Source: Streptomyces sp. NRRL WC-3605 (lineage in GTDB: Bacteria; Actinomycetota; Actinomycetes; Streptomycetales; Streptomycetaceae). From it: a stretch of 64,000 nucleotides of DNA. Each line of letters starts with the position of its first letter. Position 1 is the first letter of the stretch. Of the stretch, positions 52,232 through 61,337 are shown in pieces. Location of the stretch: NCBI RefSeq assembly GCF_001509795.1, contig NZ_LLZN01000078.1:1-64000 (forward strand), given 5' to 3'. The position numbers and the translations under genes were made by a program. A model generated the notes under the pieces. It had not been told where the DNA came from. It was given only the letters and a program-made list of their open reading frames with translations, and searched no databases.

Positions 52232-53539
52232 TTACGCCGACCGGTCGAGCAGCAGTACCGCCACGTCGTCCGTCAGCTCACCGCCGTTGAGGTCCCGGAC
52301 CTCGTTGACGGCCGCCCTCAGCAGTTCCTCGCCGCGCAGTCCCTCGCCGAGCTGCCGGCGGACCATGTCGACCATGCCGTCCTGGCCCAGCCGCTCGCGG
52401 CCCTCGCCGACACGGCCCTCGATCAGGCCGTCGGTGTAGAGCATCATGCTCCACTCGGCCCCGAGCTCCACCTGCATCCGCGGCCAGCGCGCGCCGGGCA
52501 CCAGCCCGAGCGCCGGGCCGTTGTTGTCGTACGGCAGCAGCCGTGCTGCCCGGCCGGGGCGGGCCAGCAGCGGGGACGGATGCCCGGCCAGGCAGAGCCC
52601 GGCGCGGCGCCCGTCCGGCGCTATGTCGACGGTGCACAGCGTCGCGAAGATCTCGTCGTCGCTCCGCTCGTGCTCCAGCACCTGCTGGAGCGTGTCCAGC
52701 AGCTGGTCGCCGCAGAGCCCGGCCAGCGTCAGCGCCCGCCACGCGATGCGCAGCTCCACGCCGAGCGCGGCCTCGTCGGGCCCGTGCCCGCACACATCGC
52801 CGATCATGGCGTGCACGGTGCCGTCCGCGGTGCGCACGACGTCGTAGAAGTCACCGCCGAGCAGGGCGCGCGAGCGTCCCGGGCGGTAGCGGGCGGCGAA
52901 CCGCAGCGAGGAGCCCTCCAGCAGCGGGGTCGGCAGCAGGCCGCGCTCCAGGCGCCGGTTCTCCTGCGCCCGCAGCCGTCCCTCGGCGAGCCGCCGCTCG
53001 GCCGTGTCGGAACGTTTCCTCTCCACGGCGTAGCGGATCGCCCGGCTCAGCAGCCGGCCGTCCAGCTCGTCCCGGAACAGATAGTCCTGCGCGCCGACGC
53101 GCACGGCCTCGGCGCCGCGCTCGGCGTCACCGGAGGCGGTGAGGGCCAGCACGGCGTGCCGGGGCGCGAGCTCCAGGACGTGCTTGAGCACGCCGAGCTC
53201 GTCGTCGTCCTCGCCCGACCGGGCGGGCGCGGGCAGCGCCAGGTCCAGCAGGATGCAGTGGACGTCGTCGGTGAGCAGCCGCGCGGCCTCGGTGAGGTTG
53301 CGGGCGGTGCGCACCCGGATGGGCTTGCCGGCCGAGTCGAGCATCTCGGGCACGACCGTCGAGCCGCCGGGATCGTCCTCGATCAGCAGCAGCGTCAGAT
53401 TGGTGTGCGGGGCGTTCTCGACCGTCTGTTCCTTACGCGGGGCCTCGTCCGTGAAGGTGCCGCCGCCTGGGGAAGCGGCCTGCGCCTGACCTGTCTCCAC
53501 GGCCGGGATCGCTCTCTGCCGCGGTACGGGTACGGGCAT
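52232..53539 (-). CDS. Receiver-SpoIIE/PP2C serine phosphatase
   Basis: A 435-residue signalling protein: disordered N-terminus (1-45), a receiver domain (about 47-170; Asp99 in CILLDLALP, acidic pair Glu54-Asp55/Asp56), a short linker helix and a SpoIIE/PP2C phosphatase domain with LLGGDFYDVV, GDVCGHGPDEAAL and LYTDGLIEGR, so the metal site is intact. RsbU/RssB-like proteins of this type dephosphorylate anti-anti-sigma factors. No anti-sigma partner is adjacent. Upstream (53540-53845) is 306 bp of non-coding DNA rich in GTCAC motifs. Confidence 0.9.
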   Translation of the reverse strand: MPVPVPRQRAIPAVETGQAQAASPGGGTFTDEAPRKEQTVENAPHTNLTLLLIEDDPGGSTVVPEMLDSAGKPIRVRTARNLTEAARLLTDDVHCILLDLALPAPARSGEDDDELGVLKHVLELAPRHAVLALTASGDAERGAEAVRVGAQDYLFRDELDGRLLSRAIRYAVERKRSDTAERRLAEGRLRAQENRRLERGLLPTPLLEGSSLRFAARYRPGRSRALLGGDFYDVVRTADGTVHAMIGDVCGHGPDEAALGVELRIAWRALTLAGLCGDQLLDTLQQVLEHERSDDEIFATLCTVDIAPDGRRAGLCLAGHPSPLLARPGRAARLLPYDNNGPALGLVPGARWPRMQVELGAEWSMMLYTDGLIEGRVGEGRERLGQDGMVDMVRRQLGEGLRGEELLRAAVNEVRDLNGGELTDDVAVLLLDRSA

Positions 53540-53729
53540 TGTCGTGAGTTCCTTCCCTCCCCCCGAGGGCAGGCAGAACGAGGGTCCTCGATCCACCGAC
53601 GGGGACCATAGCGGGTGCCGGCGCCGCAGCGGAATGGCGCGGGGCACGTCCTGCGGACCCTCGCCCCTGTCATATGCCGCGTTTGCTACCGCAGTTGGAC
53701 AGGCCGACGGGGCCCCGGGGATGACGAAC

Positions 53730-53830
53730 GTCACGTCCGTGACGGAGACGTGGGGGATGTGACGTGGACTGGGTCACGTGGTGGCGGTCACCACGGGACC
53801 CTCACACGGGGAGTCACGAGGAGAGTCACA
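53730..53830. other. GTCAC/GTGAC motif cluster in a 306-bp non-coding stretch
   Basis: Between the phosphatase start and the NlpC/P60 stop, the pentamer GTCAC or its complement occurs about seven times in 100 bp, including the inverted repeats GTCACG-TC-CGTGAC (53730-53743) and GTGAC-N9-GTCAC (53759-53777). The remainder of 53540-53845 shows no gene. It could be an operator array for the phosphatase gene. Confidence 0.55.
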
Positions 53831-53845
53831 AGACCCCCTGAAACA

Positions 53846-54931
53846 TCACGCATCGGGACGGACCACTCCGAGGATCCGCATCGAACCGGCGCCCGCCACG
53901 GTCACCGTGCGGCCGGGCCGCGGGGCGTGGATGATGGCGCCGTCCCCGACGTACATCGCCACATGGCTGGCGTCGGTGTTGTAGATGATGAGGTCGCCGG
54001 GGCGCATGTCCTCGACCGGGATGTGCTTGAGCCGCTTCCACTGCTCCTGGGACGTCCGGGGGATCGGGCGTCCCGCGCTCGCCCACGCCTGTGAGGTCAG
54101 CCCCGAGCAGTCGTACGTCTTCGGGCCCTCGGCGCCCCACTCGTACGGCTTGCCCAGCTGCTCGGTGGCATAGGCGACGGCCTTGCGGCCCTGCTCGGAC
54201 GCCTTGGTCTTGAGGTCCTCGAGGATGCCGGAGTCCAGCCAGGCGGTCTGCGCCTTGCGCGCGGCAGCCGCCTCCAGCTCGGCCAGGCGCTCCCGCTCCT
54301 CCTTCTCGAGCTGCGACTCCAGGTCCTCCGCGGCCTTGATCTGCTTCTCGATCTTCTTCTGGGCGGCCGCCTTGGCCTTGCGGCCCTCCTCCAGTCGCCG
54401 CCACTGCGCGGAGGCGTCCTTCGCGTACTGCTCCAAGTCCTGCTGGGTGCGCGTCATTTCGGCCAGCAGGCCCTTGGTGGCGCGCTGCCCCTGGAGCACC
54501 CGGCGGGTGTTGTCGAGGAAATGCTGCGGGTTGTCGCTGAGCATCAGGTGCGCCTCGTCCGGCAGTCCGCCGGAGCGGTACTGGGCGGCGGCGGCCGCGC
54601 CGGCGCGCTTCTTCAGCTCGGCGAGCTTTTCCTTGCCCTTGACGATCTTCTTCGCCAGTTCGACGATCTCGGCCGACTGCCTCTCGGCGGCCTCCTCGGC
54701 GGCGTTGTACTCGTCGGTGGCGACGGAGGCGGCGTGGTAGAGCTTCTCCAGTTTCGTGCGGACGGCTTCGAGCTCCTCGTTGGTCACCGGAGCCGGGTCG
54801 GCGGAGGCCGAGGCGCTGGGCGAGGGGGTCGGGGAGGGTGCCGCGAACGCGGTGCCCGGTGCCGCCAGGACGGTGACCGCGCAGACGACGGTCACGGCCA
54901 CTGTGATCAGGCCGCGCTTGCCCGTGCCCAT
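53846..54931 (-). CDS. Secreted NlpC/P60 peptidoglycan hydrolase with coiled coil
   Basis: A 361-residue exported endopeptidase. A signal peptide (about 1-30, ending AFA) is followed by a Pro/Ser linker, a long coiled coil (about 50-240, Lys/Glu/Ala-rich) and a C-terminal NlpC/P60 domain with Cys275 (YDCSGL), His323 (DASHVAMY) and His335 as the catalytic set. The layout is that of RipA/CwlO-type cell-wall DL-endopeptidases. I chose the ATG at 54931 after GGGGGCACAGGT. A GGAAC-N17-CGTC element about 140 bp upstream resembles a sigma-E promoter; the ydaO riboswitch often found before such genes was not seen. Confidence 0.92.
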   Translation of the reverse strand: MGTGKRGLITVAVTVVCAVTVLAAPGTAFAAPSPTPSPSASASADPAPVTNEELEAVRTKLEKLYHAASVATDEYNAAEEAAERQSAEIVELAKKIVKGKEKLAELKKRAGAAAAAQYRSGGLPDEAHLMLSDNPQHFLDNTRRVLQGQRATKGLLAEMTRTQQDLEQYAKDASAQWRRLEEGRKAKAAAQKKIEKQIKAAEDLESQLEKEERERLAELEAAAARKAQTAWLDSGILEDLKTKASEQGRKAVAYATEQLGKPYEWGAEGPKTYDCSGLTSQAWASAGRPIPRTSQEQWKRLKHIPVEDMRPGDLIIYNTDASHVAMYVGDGAIIHAPRPGRTVTVAGAGSMRILGVVRPDA

Positions 54932-55143
54932 ACCTGTGCCCCCAAACTGATGTCCCGTCAGTAACTTAAGGCGTCCGGGGGATCGTGCCATGTCGACGCG
55001 CAAAGTGACAGAGGTCTGCTTTCCCCCGTCCCCTCCCGGTCATGACGATCACCCCGCCTTTGTGACGAACGACTCAGGGAGATCGTTCCCCGCAGGTCAG
55101 CGGGGCCGCGTGGGGCACGGGCCGCCCGCCGTGACCGGAGGGG

Positions 55144-55962
55144 TCAGCTCCGGGGCGCCAACGCCGCCCAGTCCACGCTCACTTCGCCCTGGCGCCAGCG
55201 CGCCGGGCCGTCCGTCACCGGCCAGTCCGCCGTCAGCTGACGCACGGTCCGGATCCAGCGCTGGCGCGCCCCGTAGGAGGCGTAGGGTGCGGCGGCGGCC
55301 CACGCGCGGTCGAAGTCCCGCAGGAAGGCGTGCACGGGTTCACCGGGGACGTTGCGGTGGATCAGCGCCTTGGGGAGCCGCTCGGCGAGGTCCGACGGCC
55401 GTTCCAGCGAGCCCAGCCGGGTCGCGAACGTGACCGTGCGCGGCCCTTCCGGGCCGAGCGCCACCCACACGTGCCGGCGCCCGATCTCGTCGCAGGTCCC
55501 CTCGACCAGCAGCCCGCCCCGTGAGCCGGTCACCGGATCGGCCGGGGCGAGCCGGGCGCACAGCCGCTCCCACACCCCGGCGACCTCGTCCTCGTCGTAC
55601 TGGCGCAGCACGTTCGCCGCGCGGACGAGATACGGGCGCTGGGGGAGGGGGATCTCGAAGCCGCCGTGCCGGAAGACGAGCCCGTCGCGTGCGTACGGCT
55701 GTGCGGCGGCCACCCGGGCCGGTTCGATCTCGACGCCGACGACCCGCACCCGGGGCGCGACCGCCCGCAGCCTGCCGAGCAGTTCCACGGAGGTCCAGGG
55801 GGCGGCGCCGTACCCGAGGTCGACCGCCACGGGGTCGGCGGCCCGGCGCAGCTCGGCCCCGTGGGCGTGGGCGATCCAGCGGTCCATGCGCCGCAGCCGG
55901 TTGGGGTTGGTGGTGCCGCGCGTCACCGACCCCACGGGGCGGTGGGCTGCGCGGGCTGTCAT
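55144..55962 (-). CDS. SAM-dependent methyltransferase-like protein
   Basis: A 272-residue class I methyltransferase-like protein. Motif I is modified to VAVDLGYGAAPWTSVELLGRL, and the acidic post-motif is VVGVEIEPARV. The substrate is unknown. The ATG lies 7 nt after TACCCT (55970-55975, minus strand) with no ribosome binding site, so the message is probably leaderless, exactly as for mshD. Its 5' side faces a 17-bp tandem-repeat array shared with the mshA promoter region. Confidence 0.82.
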   Translation of the reverse strand: MTARAAHRPVGSVTRGTTNPNRLRRMDRWIAHAHGAELRRAADPVAVDLGYGAAPWTSVELLGRLRAVAPRVRVVGVEIEPARVAAAQPYARDGLVFRHGGFEIPLPQRPYLVRAANVLRQYDEDEVAGVWERLCARLAPADPVTGSRGGLLVEGTCDEIGRRHVWVALGPEGPRTVTFATRLGSLERPSDLAERLPKALIHRNVPGEPVHAFLRDFDRAWAAAAPYASYGARQRWIRTVRQLTADWPVTDGPARWRQGEVSVDWAALAPRS

Positions 55963-55969
55963 GGCTACG

Positions 55970-55975
55970 AGGGTA
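55970..55975 (-). promoter_or_regulatory. -10-like box giving a leaderless methyltransferase message
   Basis: TACCCT on the minus strand, 7 nt before the ATG, within the same CTTACCCTCGTA string found before mshD. Confidence 0.5.
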
Positions 55976-55993
55976 AGGGGCGGGCGCGCCCCG

Positions 55994-56180
55994 CTGTTGG
56001 GGCTGCCGTCCTGATCAGGCCGTCGTCCCGATGGGATCACCCCCGTGATGGGGACGCCGTACTGATGGGATCGCCGCCGAGATGGGGGCCCCGTCCTGAT
56101 GGGATCGCCGCCTGATGGGGCCGCCGTCCTGATGAGGCTGCCGCCGTGGAGGAGGCCGCCGCACTGATGAACCCGCCGCA
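55994..56180. repeat. Degenerate 17-bp tandem repeat array (about 11 units)
   Basis: Consecutive units start at 55994, 56011, 56028, 56045, 56062, 56079, 56096, 56112, 56129, 56146 and 56164. Most are 17 bp (one 16, one 18). The consensus is close to CTGATGGGATCGCCGTC, with a GATGGG core. It fills the intergenic stretch between the divergent methyltransferase and mshA genes (55963-56370); the other 190 bp up to mshA show no gene. The 17-bp period breaks codon phase, and no frame reads as a plausible protein. Confidence 0.9.
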
Positions 56181-56370
56181 TGGGGACCCGCGCGCGGGGA
56201 ACCCGGTCCCGGTGACGCACTCTGCCGTCGAACGGTTGAGCGACAGCCGGTAACGCCTCGGCAAAAACCGCCCCGCCAGGAATGGGAACCCCGTCTTCCG
56301 GCGTTGCACCGCGGTGGAGGGCGTAGCGACCCTCTGTCCGGCATGCCCGCAGGCCAAGGAGGAACGCCAC

Positions 56371-57708
56371 GTGAGCCAGTACGTCAGCAGGCTCGGGCGT
56401 CGCTCTCCGGCGGCCCCCTCCCGGCTCAGGCTGCACCGCCGCCCCCGCCGGGTCGCCATGCTCTCCGTGCACACCTCACCGCTGCACCAGCCCGGCACGG
56501 GCGACGCCGGCGGCATGAACGTCTACATCGTCGAGCTCGCGCAGTGCCTGGCCGCGATCAACATCGAGGTCGAGATCTTCACGCGGACGACCGCCGCGGA
56601 CCTCCCCCCGGTCGTCGAGCTGGCGCCCGGCGTCCTCGTCCGGCACGTCGACGCGGGCCCCTACGAGGGCCTCAACAAGGAGGACCTGCCCGCCCAGCTG
56701 TGCGCCTTCACCCACGGCGTCATGCAGGCCTGGGCCGGTCACCGCCCCGGCCACTACGACCTCGTCCACTCGCACTACTGGCTCTCCGGCCACGTCGGCT
56801 GGCTCGCCGCCCAGCGCTGGGGCGTCCCCCTGGTGCACGCCATGCACACCATGGCCAAGGTCAAGAACGCCAACCTGGCCGACGGGGACACGCCCGAACC
56901 GGCCGCCCGCGTCATCGGCGAGACCCAGATCGTCGACGCCGCCGACCGGCTCATCGCCAACACCGAGGAGGAGGCCGACGAACTGGTAAGGCACTACGCC
57001 GCCGACCCGGACAAGGTCGCCGTCGTCCACCCCGGGGTGAACCTCTCCCGCTTCTCACCGGCCGACGGCCGGGCCGCCGCCCGCGCCCGCCTCGGCCTCC
57101 CGCAGGACGCCCTGATCCCGCTCTTCGCGGGCCGCATCCAGCCGCTGAAGGCGCCGGACATCCTGCTGCGCGCGGTCGCCGTCCTGCTGGACGAGCGCCC
57201 CGAGCTGCGCTCCCGCGTCCTGGTCCCGGTCGTCGGCGGCCCGAGCGGCAGCGGCATGGCGAAGCCCGAGGGGCTGCAGAAGCTCGCCGCCCGCCTCGGT
57301 ATCGCGGATGTCGTACGGTTCCGCCCGCCGGTCGGGCAGGAGCAGCTCGCGGACTGGTTCCGGGCGGCGTCGGTGCTGGTCATGCCGTCGTACAGCGAGT
57401 CGTTCGGGCTGGTCGCCATCGAGGCGCAGGCCGCGGGCACCCCCGTGCTGGCGGCCGCCGTGGGCGGGCTCCCGGTGGCCGTGGCGGACGGCCGGACGGG
57501 CTTCCTGGTCGAGGGCCACAATCCGGCCGCCTACGCGCGCGTGCTGCGCGCCTTCGCCGACGACCCGCAGCTGTGCCCGCGGATGGGGGACGCGGCGGCG
57601 CGGCACGCCCAGTCGTTCGGCTGGGACACCGCGGCGGCCGCCACGGCGGAGGTCTACTCGGCCGCGGCCCAGACGTATCGCCGTCGCGTACGCTCCCACC
57701 ATGGCTGA
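56371..57708 (+). CDS. mshA: Mycothiol glycosyltransferase MshA
   Basis: A 445-residue GT4 glycosyltransferase that joins UDP-GlcNAc and inositol-1-phosphate, the first step of mycothiol synthesis. Motifs include [22 protein letters not shown] (donor/acceptor loop), [19 protein letters not shown] and the C-terminal [17 protein letters not shown] (EX7E). I chose the GTG at 56371 with AAGGAGG upstream rather than in-frame codons before it. The last 8 nt overlap the YbjN-like gene. The upstream 17-bp repeat array lies in its promoter region. Confidence 0.93.
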   Translation: MSQYVSRLGRRSPAAPSRLRLHRRPRRVAMLSVHTSPLHQPGTGDAGGMNVYIVELAQCLAAINIEVEIFTRTTAADLPPVVELAPGVLVRHVDAGPYEGLNKEDLPAQLCAFTHGVMQAWAGHRPGHYDLVHSHYWLSGHVGWLAAQRWGVPLVHAMHTMAKVKNANLADGDTPEPAARVIGETQIVDAADRLIANTEEEADELVRHYAADPDKVAVVHPGVNLSRFSPADGRAAARARLGLPQDALIPLFAGRIQPLKAPDILLRAVAVLLDERPELRSRVLVPVVGGPSGSGMAKPEGLQKLAARLGIADVVRFRPPVGQEQLADWFRAASVLVMPSYSESFGLVAIEAQAAGTPVLAAAVGGLPVAVADGRTGFLVEGHNPAAYARVLRAFADDPQLCPRMGDAAARHAQSFGWDTAAAATAEVYSAAAQTYRRRVRSHHG

Positions 57709-58201
57709 CGCACAGAAGGCGGCGCAGGTCGTCGAGGGAGCACTGAAGGACGCCGAACTGGAGTGGGAGAGCCCCGAGCCGGGCACCTACGTCGTCACGC
57801 TCCCCGGCACGCGGAAGCTGTCCACGACGGTCTCCTTGATCGTCGGCCGCCACTCCCTCTCCCTGAACGCCTTCGTCATCCGCCACCCCGACGAGAACGA
57901 GTCCGGGGTCCACCGCTGGCTCCTGGAGCGCAACCTCAAGCTGTACGGCGTCGGTTACGCCGTCGACCGGCTCGGCGACGTGTACGTCACCGCCCGGCTG
58001 CCGCTCGCCTCGATCACCCCCGACGAGATCGACCGTCTCCTCGGCCAGGTCCTGGAGGCCGCCGACGGCGCCTTCAACACCCTCCTGGAGCTCGGGTTCG
58101 CCTCCGCGATCCGCAAGGAGTACGAGTGGCGGGTCGCACGCGGCGAGTCCACGCGCAACCTGGACGCGTTCAGCCACCTGACCAAGAAGTCCGACGGCTG
58201 A
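57701..58201 (+). CDS. YbjN-domain protein
   Basis: A 166-residue alpha/beta protein of the YbjN family (putative sensory-transduction fold related to type III secretion chaperones). The pattern [33 protein letters not shown], then [31 protein letters not shown], is typical. It begins inside the last codons of mshA (8-nt overlap) and must be translated with it; the pair is conserved in actinobacteria as far as I recall. Function unknown. Confidence 0.9.
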   Translation: MADAQKAAQVVEGALKDAELEWESPEPGTYVVTLPGTRKLSTTVSLIVGRHSLSLNAFVIRHPDENESGVHRWLLERNLKLYGVGYAVDRLGDVYVTARLPLASITPDEIDRLLGQVLEAADGAFNTLLELGFASAIRKEYEWRVARGESTRNLDAFSHLTKKSDG

Positions 58202-58356
58202 CGGAAGCTCCACCCCACCCAGCACAGCACTTCACCCCTGCGCACCCTCTTCCCGTCGCAGGGCCCTCGTGGCATGCTCACCACCCGACGCACTTCTGAA
58301 CATCGTTCACATCCATGAAAAGCGGCTATGAAAAGCGGCATGGAGGGCGTACGGAC

Positions 58357-60039
58357 ATGGGCGACGCGCATCTCACCAGACGGTCCCTGCTCGGCGGGGC
58401 CACGGCCGTGGCACTCGCCGCGACGGCCGGACCGGCGGCCCGGGCGGCGACCCTGACCGAGCCGGCACCCGGCACCCCGCAAGTCCCCGCCCTCTGGCAC
58501 GAGTTCACGCGCACCCCCTACGCCCACCCGCAGATCCCCTACGTCGGCCGGGCCGGCCGACGCGGCGGGGACCGCCACCGGCCCCGCCCCCGCGTCGTCG
58601 CCGACGTCCGCGCCTTCGGCGCCGTGCCGGACGGCACCACCGACTGCGCCCCCGCGATCAACCGTGCCATCGCCGCAGCCGGACGGGCCGGCGGTGGCAC
58701 GGTCACCATCCCGCCCGGCACCTGGCGCATCGACGACGTGATCCGCGTAGGCCACTCGAACGTCGTCCTGCGCGGCGCCGGCAGCGGCCGTACGACCCTG
58801 CTCGCCACGAAGAACCTCACCGAGCTGATCGGCGTATACGGCTCCCGCTACGGCGGCGACAAGTCGTCCTGGTCCTGGGCCGGTGGCCTGATCTGGCTCG
58901 CCCCCGAGGCCCGTTGGCGGTCCCTGACCGACGCCATCCGCGCGCGGGACTGGCCGTTCGAGGGCTGGACCGGCAACCGGCGCGACGAGTGGCGCACCCT
59001 CACCACCGTCGCCCCCGCCCGCCGCGGCTCCTGGACGGTCCGGGTGGCCGACCCGTCGGCGCTGCGCCCCGGCGCCCTCGTGCTGCTGCGCCTCGCCGAC
59101 GACGCCGGGCACACCCTCCTGGAGCACATGAGCGGCGACGGTCCGGGCGCCGAGGCGTACACCTGGGACGACAAGACGAAGCTGACCTCGTACGTGCCCT
59201 ACGAATGGCCGGTGCGCGTCAGCCGTATCCGGGGCCGTGAGGTCACCCTCGAACGGCCGCTGCCGCTCGACGTGCGCCCCGAGTGGGACCCCCGGCTGAC
59301 CACCCACGTGGAGGAGCTGACCGGGGCGGGCGTGGAGGGGCTCACCCTGGAGGCGGTGGAGACCCCGCAGCAGCCGCACCTCCTCGACAAGGGCTACAAC
59401 GGCGTGGTCCTGCAGTGCGCCTACGACTGCTGGGTGCACGACGTGACGGTCCGCCACGTCGACAACGGCTTCGGCCTGGTGGCCGCCTCCGCCTGCACGC
59501 TCACGCACACGCGCGTGGCGGGCCGCGGCGTGCACCACCCGTACTTCTGCCGCGAGGGCGCGCACGACAATCTGGTCGACGACTTCACGATCGAGGCACG
59601 CACCACCCCCGCCCCCGCGAACACCCAACTGCACGGCATCAACGTCGAGGGCCTGTCCTCCCACAACGTCTGGTCGCGCGGCGACATGCGCATGGGCACC
59701 TTCGACAGCCATCGCGGGCTGCCCTTCGCCAACGTCCGCACCGACATCACCGTCCTCAACGACGGGCGCCACGGCGGCGACGCGAGCGCCGGACCGCTGT
59801 TCGGAGCGCGCTTCACCCACTGGAACGTACGGGTCGTCAACGGCCGCGCCGGCATGATCCGCCTCGACGGCCTCGCACCGCACTCCGCCACCGTCGGCCT
59901 CAACGAGGTCAGCGAGTTCGGCCAGATCGACGTGCCCGACTTCACCGGCGACCTGCACGCCCGCCTGGAGCTGTACGGCACCACCGGCGTCGTACGGCCC
60001 CGCAATCTGTACGACGCTCAGCGCGCGCTGCCGCGGTAG
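58357..60039 (+). CDS. Tat-secreted right-handed beta-helix protein
   Basis: A 560-residue exported protein. The twin-arginine signal TRRSLLGGATAVALAA (7-22) ends at ARAA; I chose the ATG at 58357 after GGAGGG. Residues 95-170 match a pectate-lyase-superfamily N-cap (DVRAFGAVPDGTTDCAPAINRAIAAAG, TVTIPPGTWRI), followed by parallel beta-helix repeats (VVLQCAYDCWVHDVTVRHVDNGFGL). It probably degrades or binds an extracellular polysaccharide. It opens a group of four genes that look inserted between the YbjN-like gene and gpmA. Its 3' end overlaps the convergent AraC gene by 22 nt. Confidence 0.87.
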   Translation: MGDAHLTRRSLLGGATAVALAATAGPAARAATLTEPAPGTPQVPALWHEFTRTPYAHPQIPYVGRAGRRGGDRHRPRPRVVADVRAFGAVPDGTTDCAPAINRAIAAAGRAGGGTVTIPPGTWRIDDVIRVGHSNVVLRGAGSGRTTLLATKNLTELIGVYGSRYGGDKSSWSWAGGLIWLAPEARWRSLTDAIRARDWPFEGWTGNRRDEWRTLTTVAPARRGSWTVRVADPSALRPGALVLLRLADDAGHTLLEHMSGDGPGAEAYTWDDKTKLTSYVPYEWPVRVSRIRGREVTLERPLPLDVRPEWDPRLTTHVEELTGAGVEGLTLEAVETPQQPHLLDKGYNGVVLQCAYDCWVHDVTVRHVDNGFGLVAASACTLTHTRVAGRGVHHPYFCREGAHDNLVDDFTIEARTTPAPANTQLHGINVEGLSSHNVWSRGDMRMGTFDSHRGLPFANVRTDITVLNDGRHGGDASAGPLFGARFTHWNVRVVNGRAGMIRLDGLAPHSATVGLNEVSEFGQIDVPDFTGDLHARLELYGTTGVVRPRNLYDAQRALPR

Positions 60040-60815
60040 CGGCCCGGGGTGACACCCACCAGCCGGCGGAAGTGCCGGGTGAGGTGCGACTGGTCGTAGA
60101 AGCCGGTCGCGGCGGCCACCTCGGCCGGCGCCCGGCCCTCCAGCAGCAGCCGGCGGGCGCGGTCGACCCGGCGGGACATCAGGTACTGGTGCGGGGCGAT
60201 GCCGTACGCGGCGCTGAACGACCGGACCAGATGGGTGGGATGCGCCTGCACCAGCGCCGCCGCCTCGTCCAGGGCGAGTCCCGGCACCACCCGCTCGTCG
60301 AGGAGTTCGCGCAGCCGGCGGGCGAGCACCGTGTCGCGCCGGCCGGCCGGGGCCGCCGTCCTCGGGAGCAGGCACGCGCGCAGCCGGTCGCCGATGAGGG
60401 TCAGCCGGCTGTCGGCCTCCAGTTCGTCGCCGGGGAGGGCGAGCGCCGCGTGCAGCTGTCCGACGCGGCGCCGCAGCACCGGGTCGCGCAGGTCGGGCGA
60501 GTCCACGGCCGGGCCGATCAGGTCGTCGCCGAGCCGGGTGCCGTCCAGGTACAGGACGCGCTTGCGGAAGCCGTGCGGCGTGGCGGGGGAGCCGTTGTGC
60601 GGGACGTGCGGCGGCAGCAGGGACACCGTGTCGTGCGGGGTGCCGTGCTCGTGCCGGTCCAGGTCGTAGCGCACGGCGCCGTCGTCCACGATGAGCAGCG
60701 TCCACGCCTCGTGGACGTGCATCGGGTACGCGTAGTCGGTGAAGTGGGCGTGGAAGACCTCGGTGACGCCCGGGACGCGGGGACGCCACGCGGTGACCTC
60801 CTCGCGGGTGCCCAT
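60018..60815 (-). CDS. AraC-family regulator
   Basis: A 265-residue AraC regulator: an N-terminal cupin ligand domain (HAHFTDYAYPMHVHEAWTLLIVDDG) and a C-terminal double helix-turn-helix (LDEAAALVQAHPTHLVRSFSAAYGIAPHQYL, GFYDQSHLTRHFRRLVGVTPGRYR). It is divergent from the DUF2000 gene with only 49 bp between, and such AraC-DUF2000 pairs recur in bacteria, so it probably controls that gene. Ligand unknown. Confidence 0.9.
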   Translation of the reverse strand: MGTREEVTAWRPRVPGVTEVFHAHFTDYAYPMHVHEAWTLLIVDDGAVRYDLDRHEHGTPHDTVSLLPPHVPHNGSPATPHGFRKRVLYLDGTRLGDDLIGPAVDSPDLRDPVLRRRVGQLHAALALPGDELEADSRLTLIGDRLRACLLPRTAAPAGRRDTVLARRLRELLDERVVPGLALDEAAALVQAHPTHLVRSFSAAYGIAPHQYLMSRRVDRARRLLLEGRAPAEVAAATGFYDQSHLTRHFRRLVGVTPGRYRGSAR

Positions 60816-60864
60816 GCAAAGAACGTACAAGACCGGGCCGTACGGCGTCGGAGAGTCTCGCCGT

Positions 60865-61317
60865 ATGAACGCTGAAGCACCCGTGCACGACGGGGCGGCC
60901 GCCCCCGTCCGTTTCGACACCAAGATCGCCGTGCTGCTGCGCGAGGACCTGGAGACCTGGCAGCGGCTGAACGTCACCGCGTTCCTGGTCAGCGGCCTGG
61001 GCACGCGGCTCCCCGAGGTGATCGGGGAGCCGTACGAGGACGCGGACGGCGTCCCCTACCTGCCCATGTTCCGCCAGCCGGTGCTGGTCTTCGAGGGCAC
61101 CAAGGAGACCCTGACGGCCGCCCACGCCCGCACGCTCTCCCGTGCGCTGCCCCGCGCCCTGTTCACCTCCGACCTCTTCGCGACCGGCCACGACGGCGCG
61201 AACCGGGCGGCGGTACGGGCCGTGGGCACGGACGCGCTGGACCTGGTGGGGCTCGCGGTGTACGGGCCGAAGAACGCCGTGGACAAGGTGCTCAAGGGGG
61301 CGCGGATGCACCCCTGA
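60865..61317 (+). CDS. DUF2000 protein
   Basis: A 150-residue DUF2000 protein (peptidyl-tRNA-hydrolase-like fold): FDTKIAVLLREDLETWQRLNVTAFLVSG, YLPMFRQPVLVFEG, and the C-terminal VGLAVYGPKNAVDKVLKGARMHP. The role is unknown. It is divergent from and probably controlled by the AraC-type regulator. No membrane segment. The MFS gene is convergent, 20 bp downstream. Confidence 0.88.
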   Translation: MNAEAPVHDGAAAPVRFDTKIAVLLREDLETWQRLNVTAFLVSGLGTRLPEVIGEPYEDADGVPYLPMFRQPVLVFEGTKETLTAAHARTLSRALPRALFTSDLFATGHDGANRAAVRAVGTDALDLVGLAVYGPKNAVDKVLKGARMHP

Positions 61318-61337
61318 GCGGCGTTCTTCAGCGCCGG

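Noticed and set aside
54932..55143. ydaO (c-di-AMP) riboswitch before the NlpC/P60 gene
   Set aside because: Such genes often carry one in Streptomyces, but the conserved motif blocks are not visible here; only a sigma-E-like GGAAC-N17-CGTC element is.
55994..56180. CRISPR array
   Set aside because: Repeats are head-to-tail at 17 bp with no spacers, are degenerate, and no cas gene is present.
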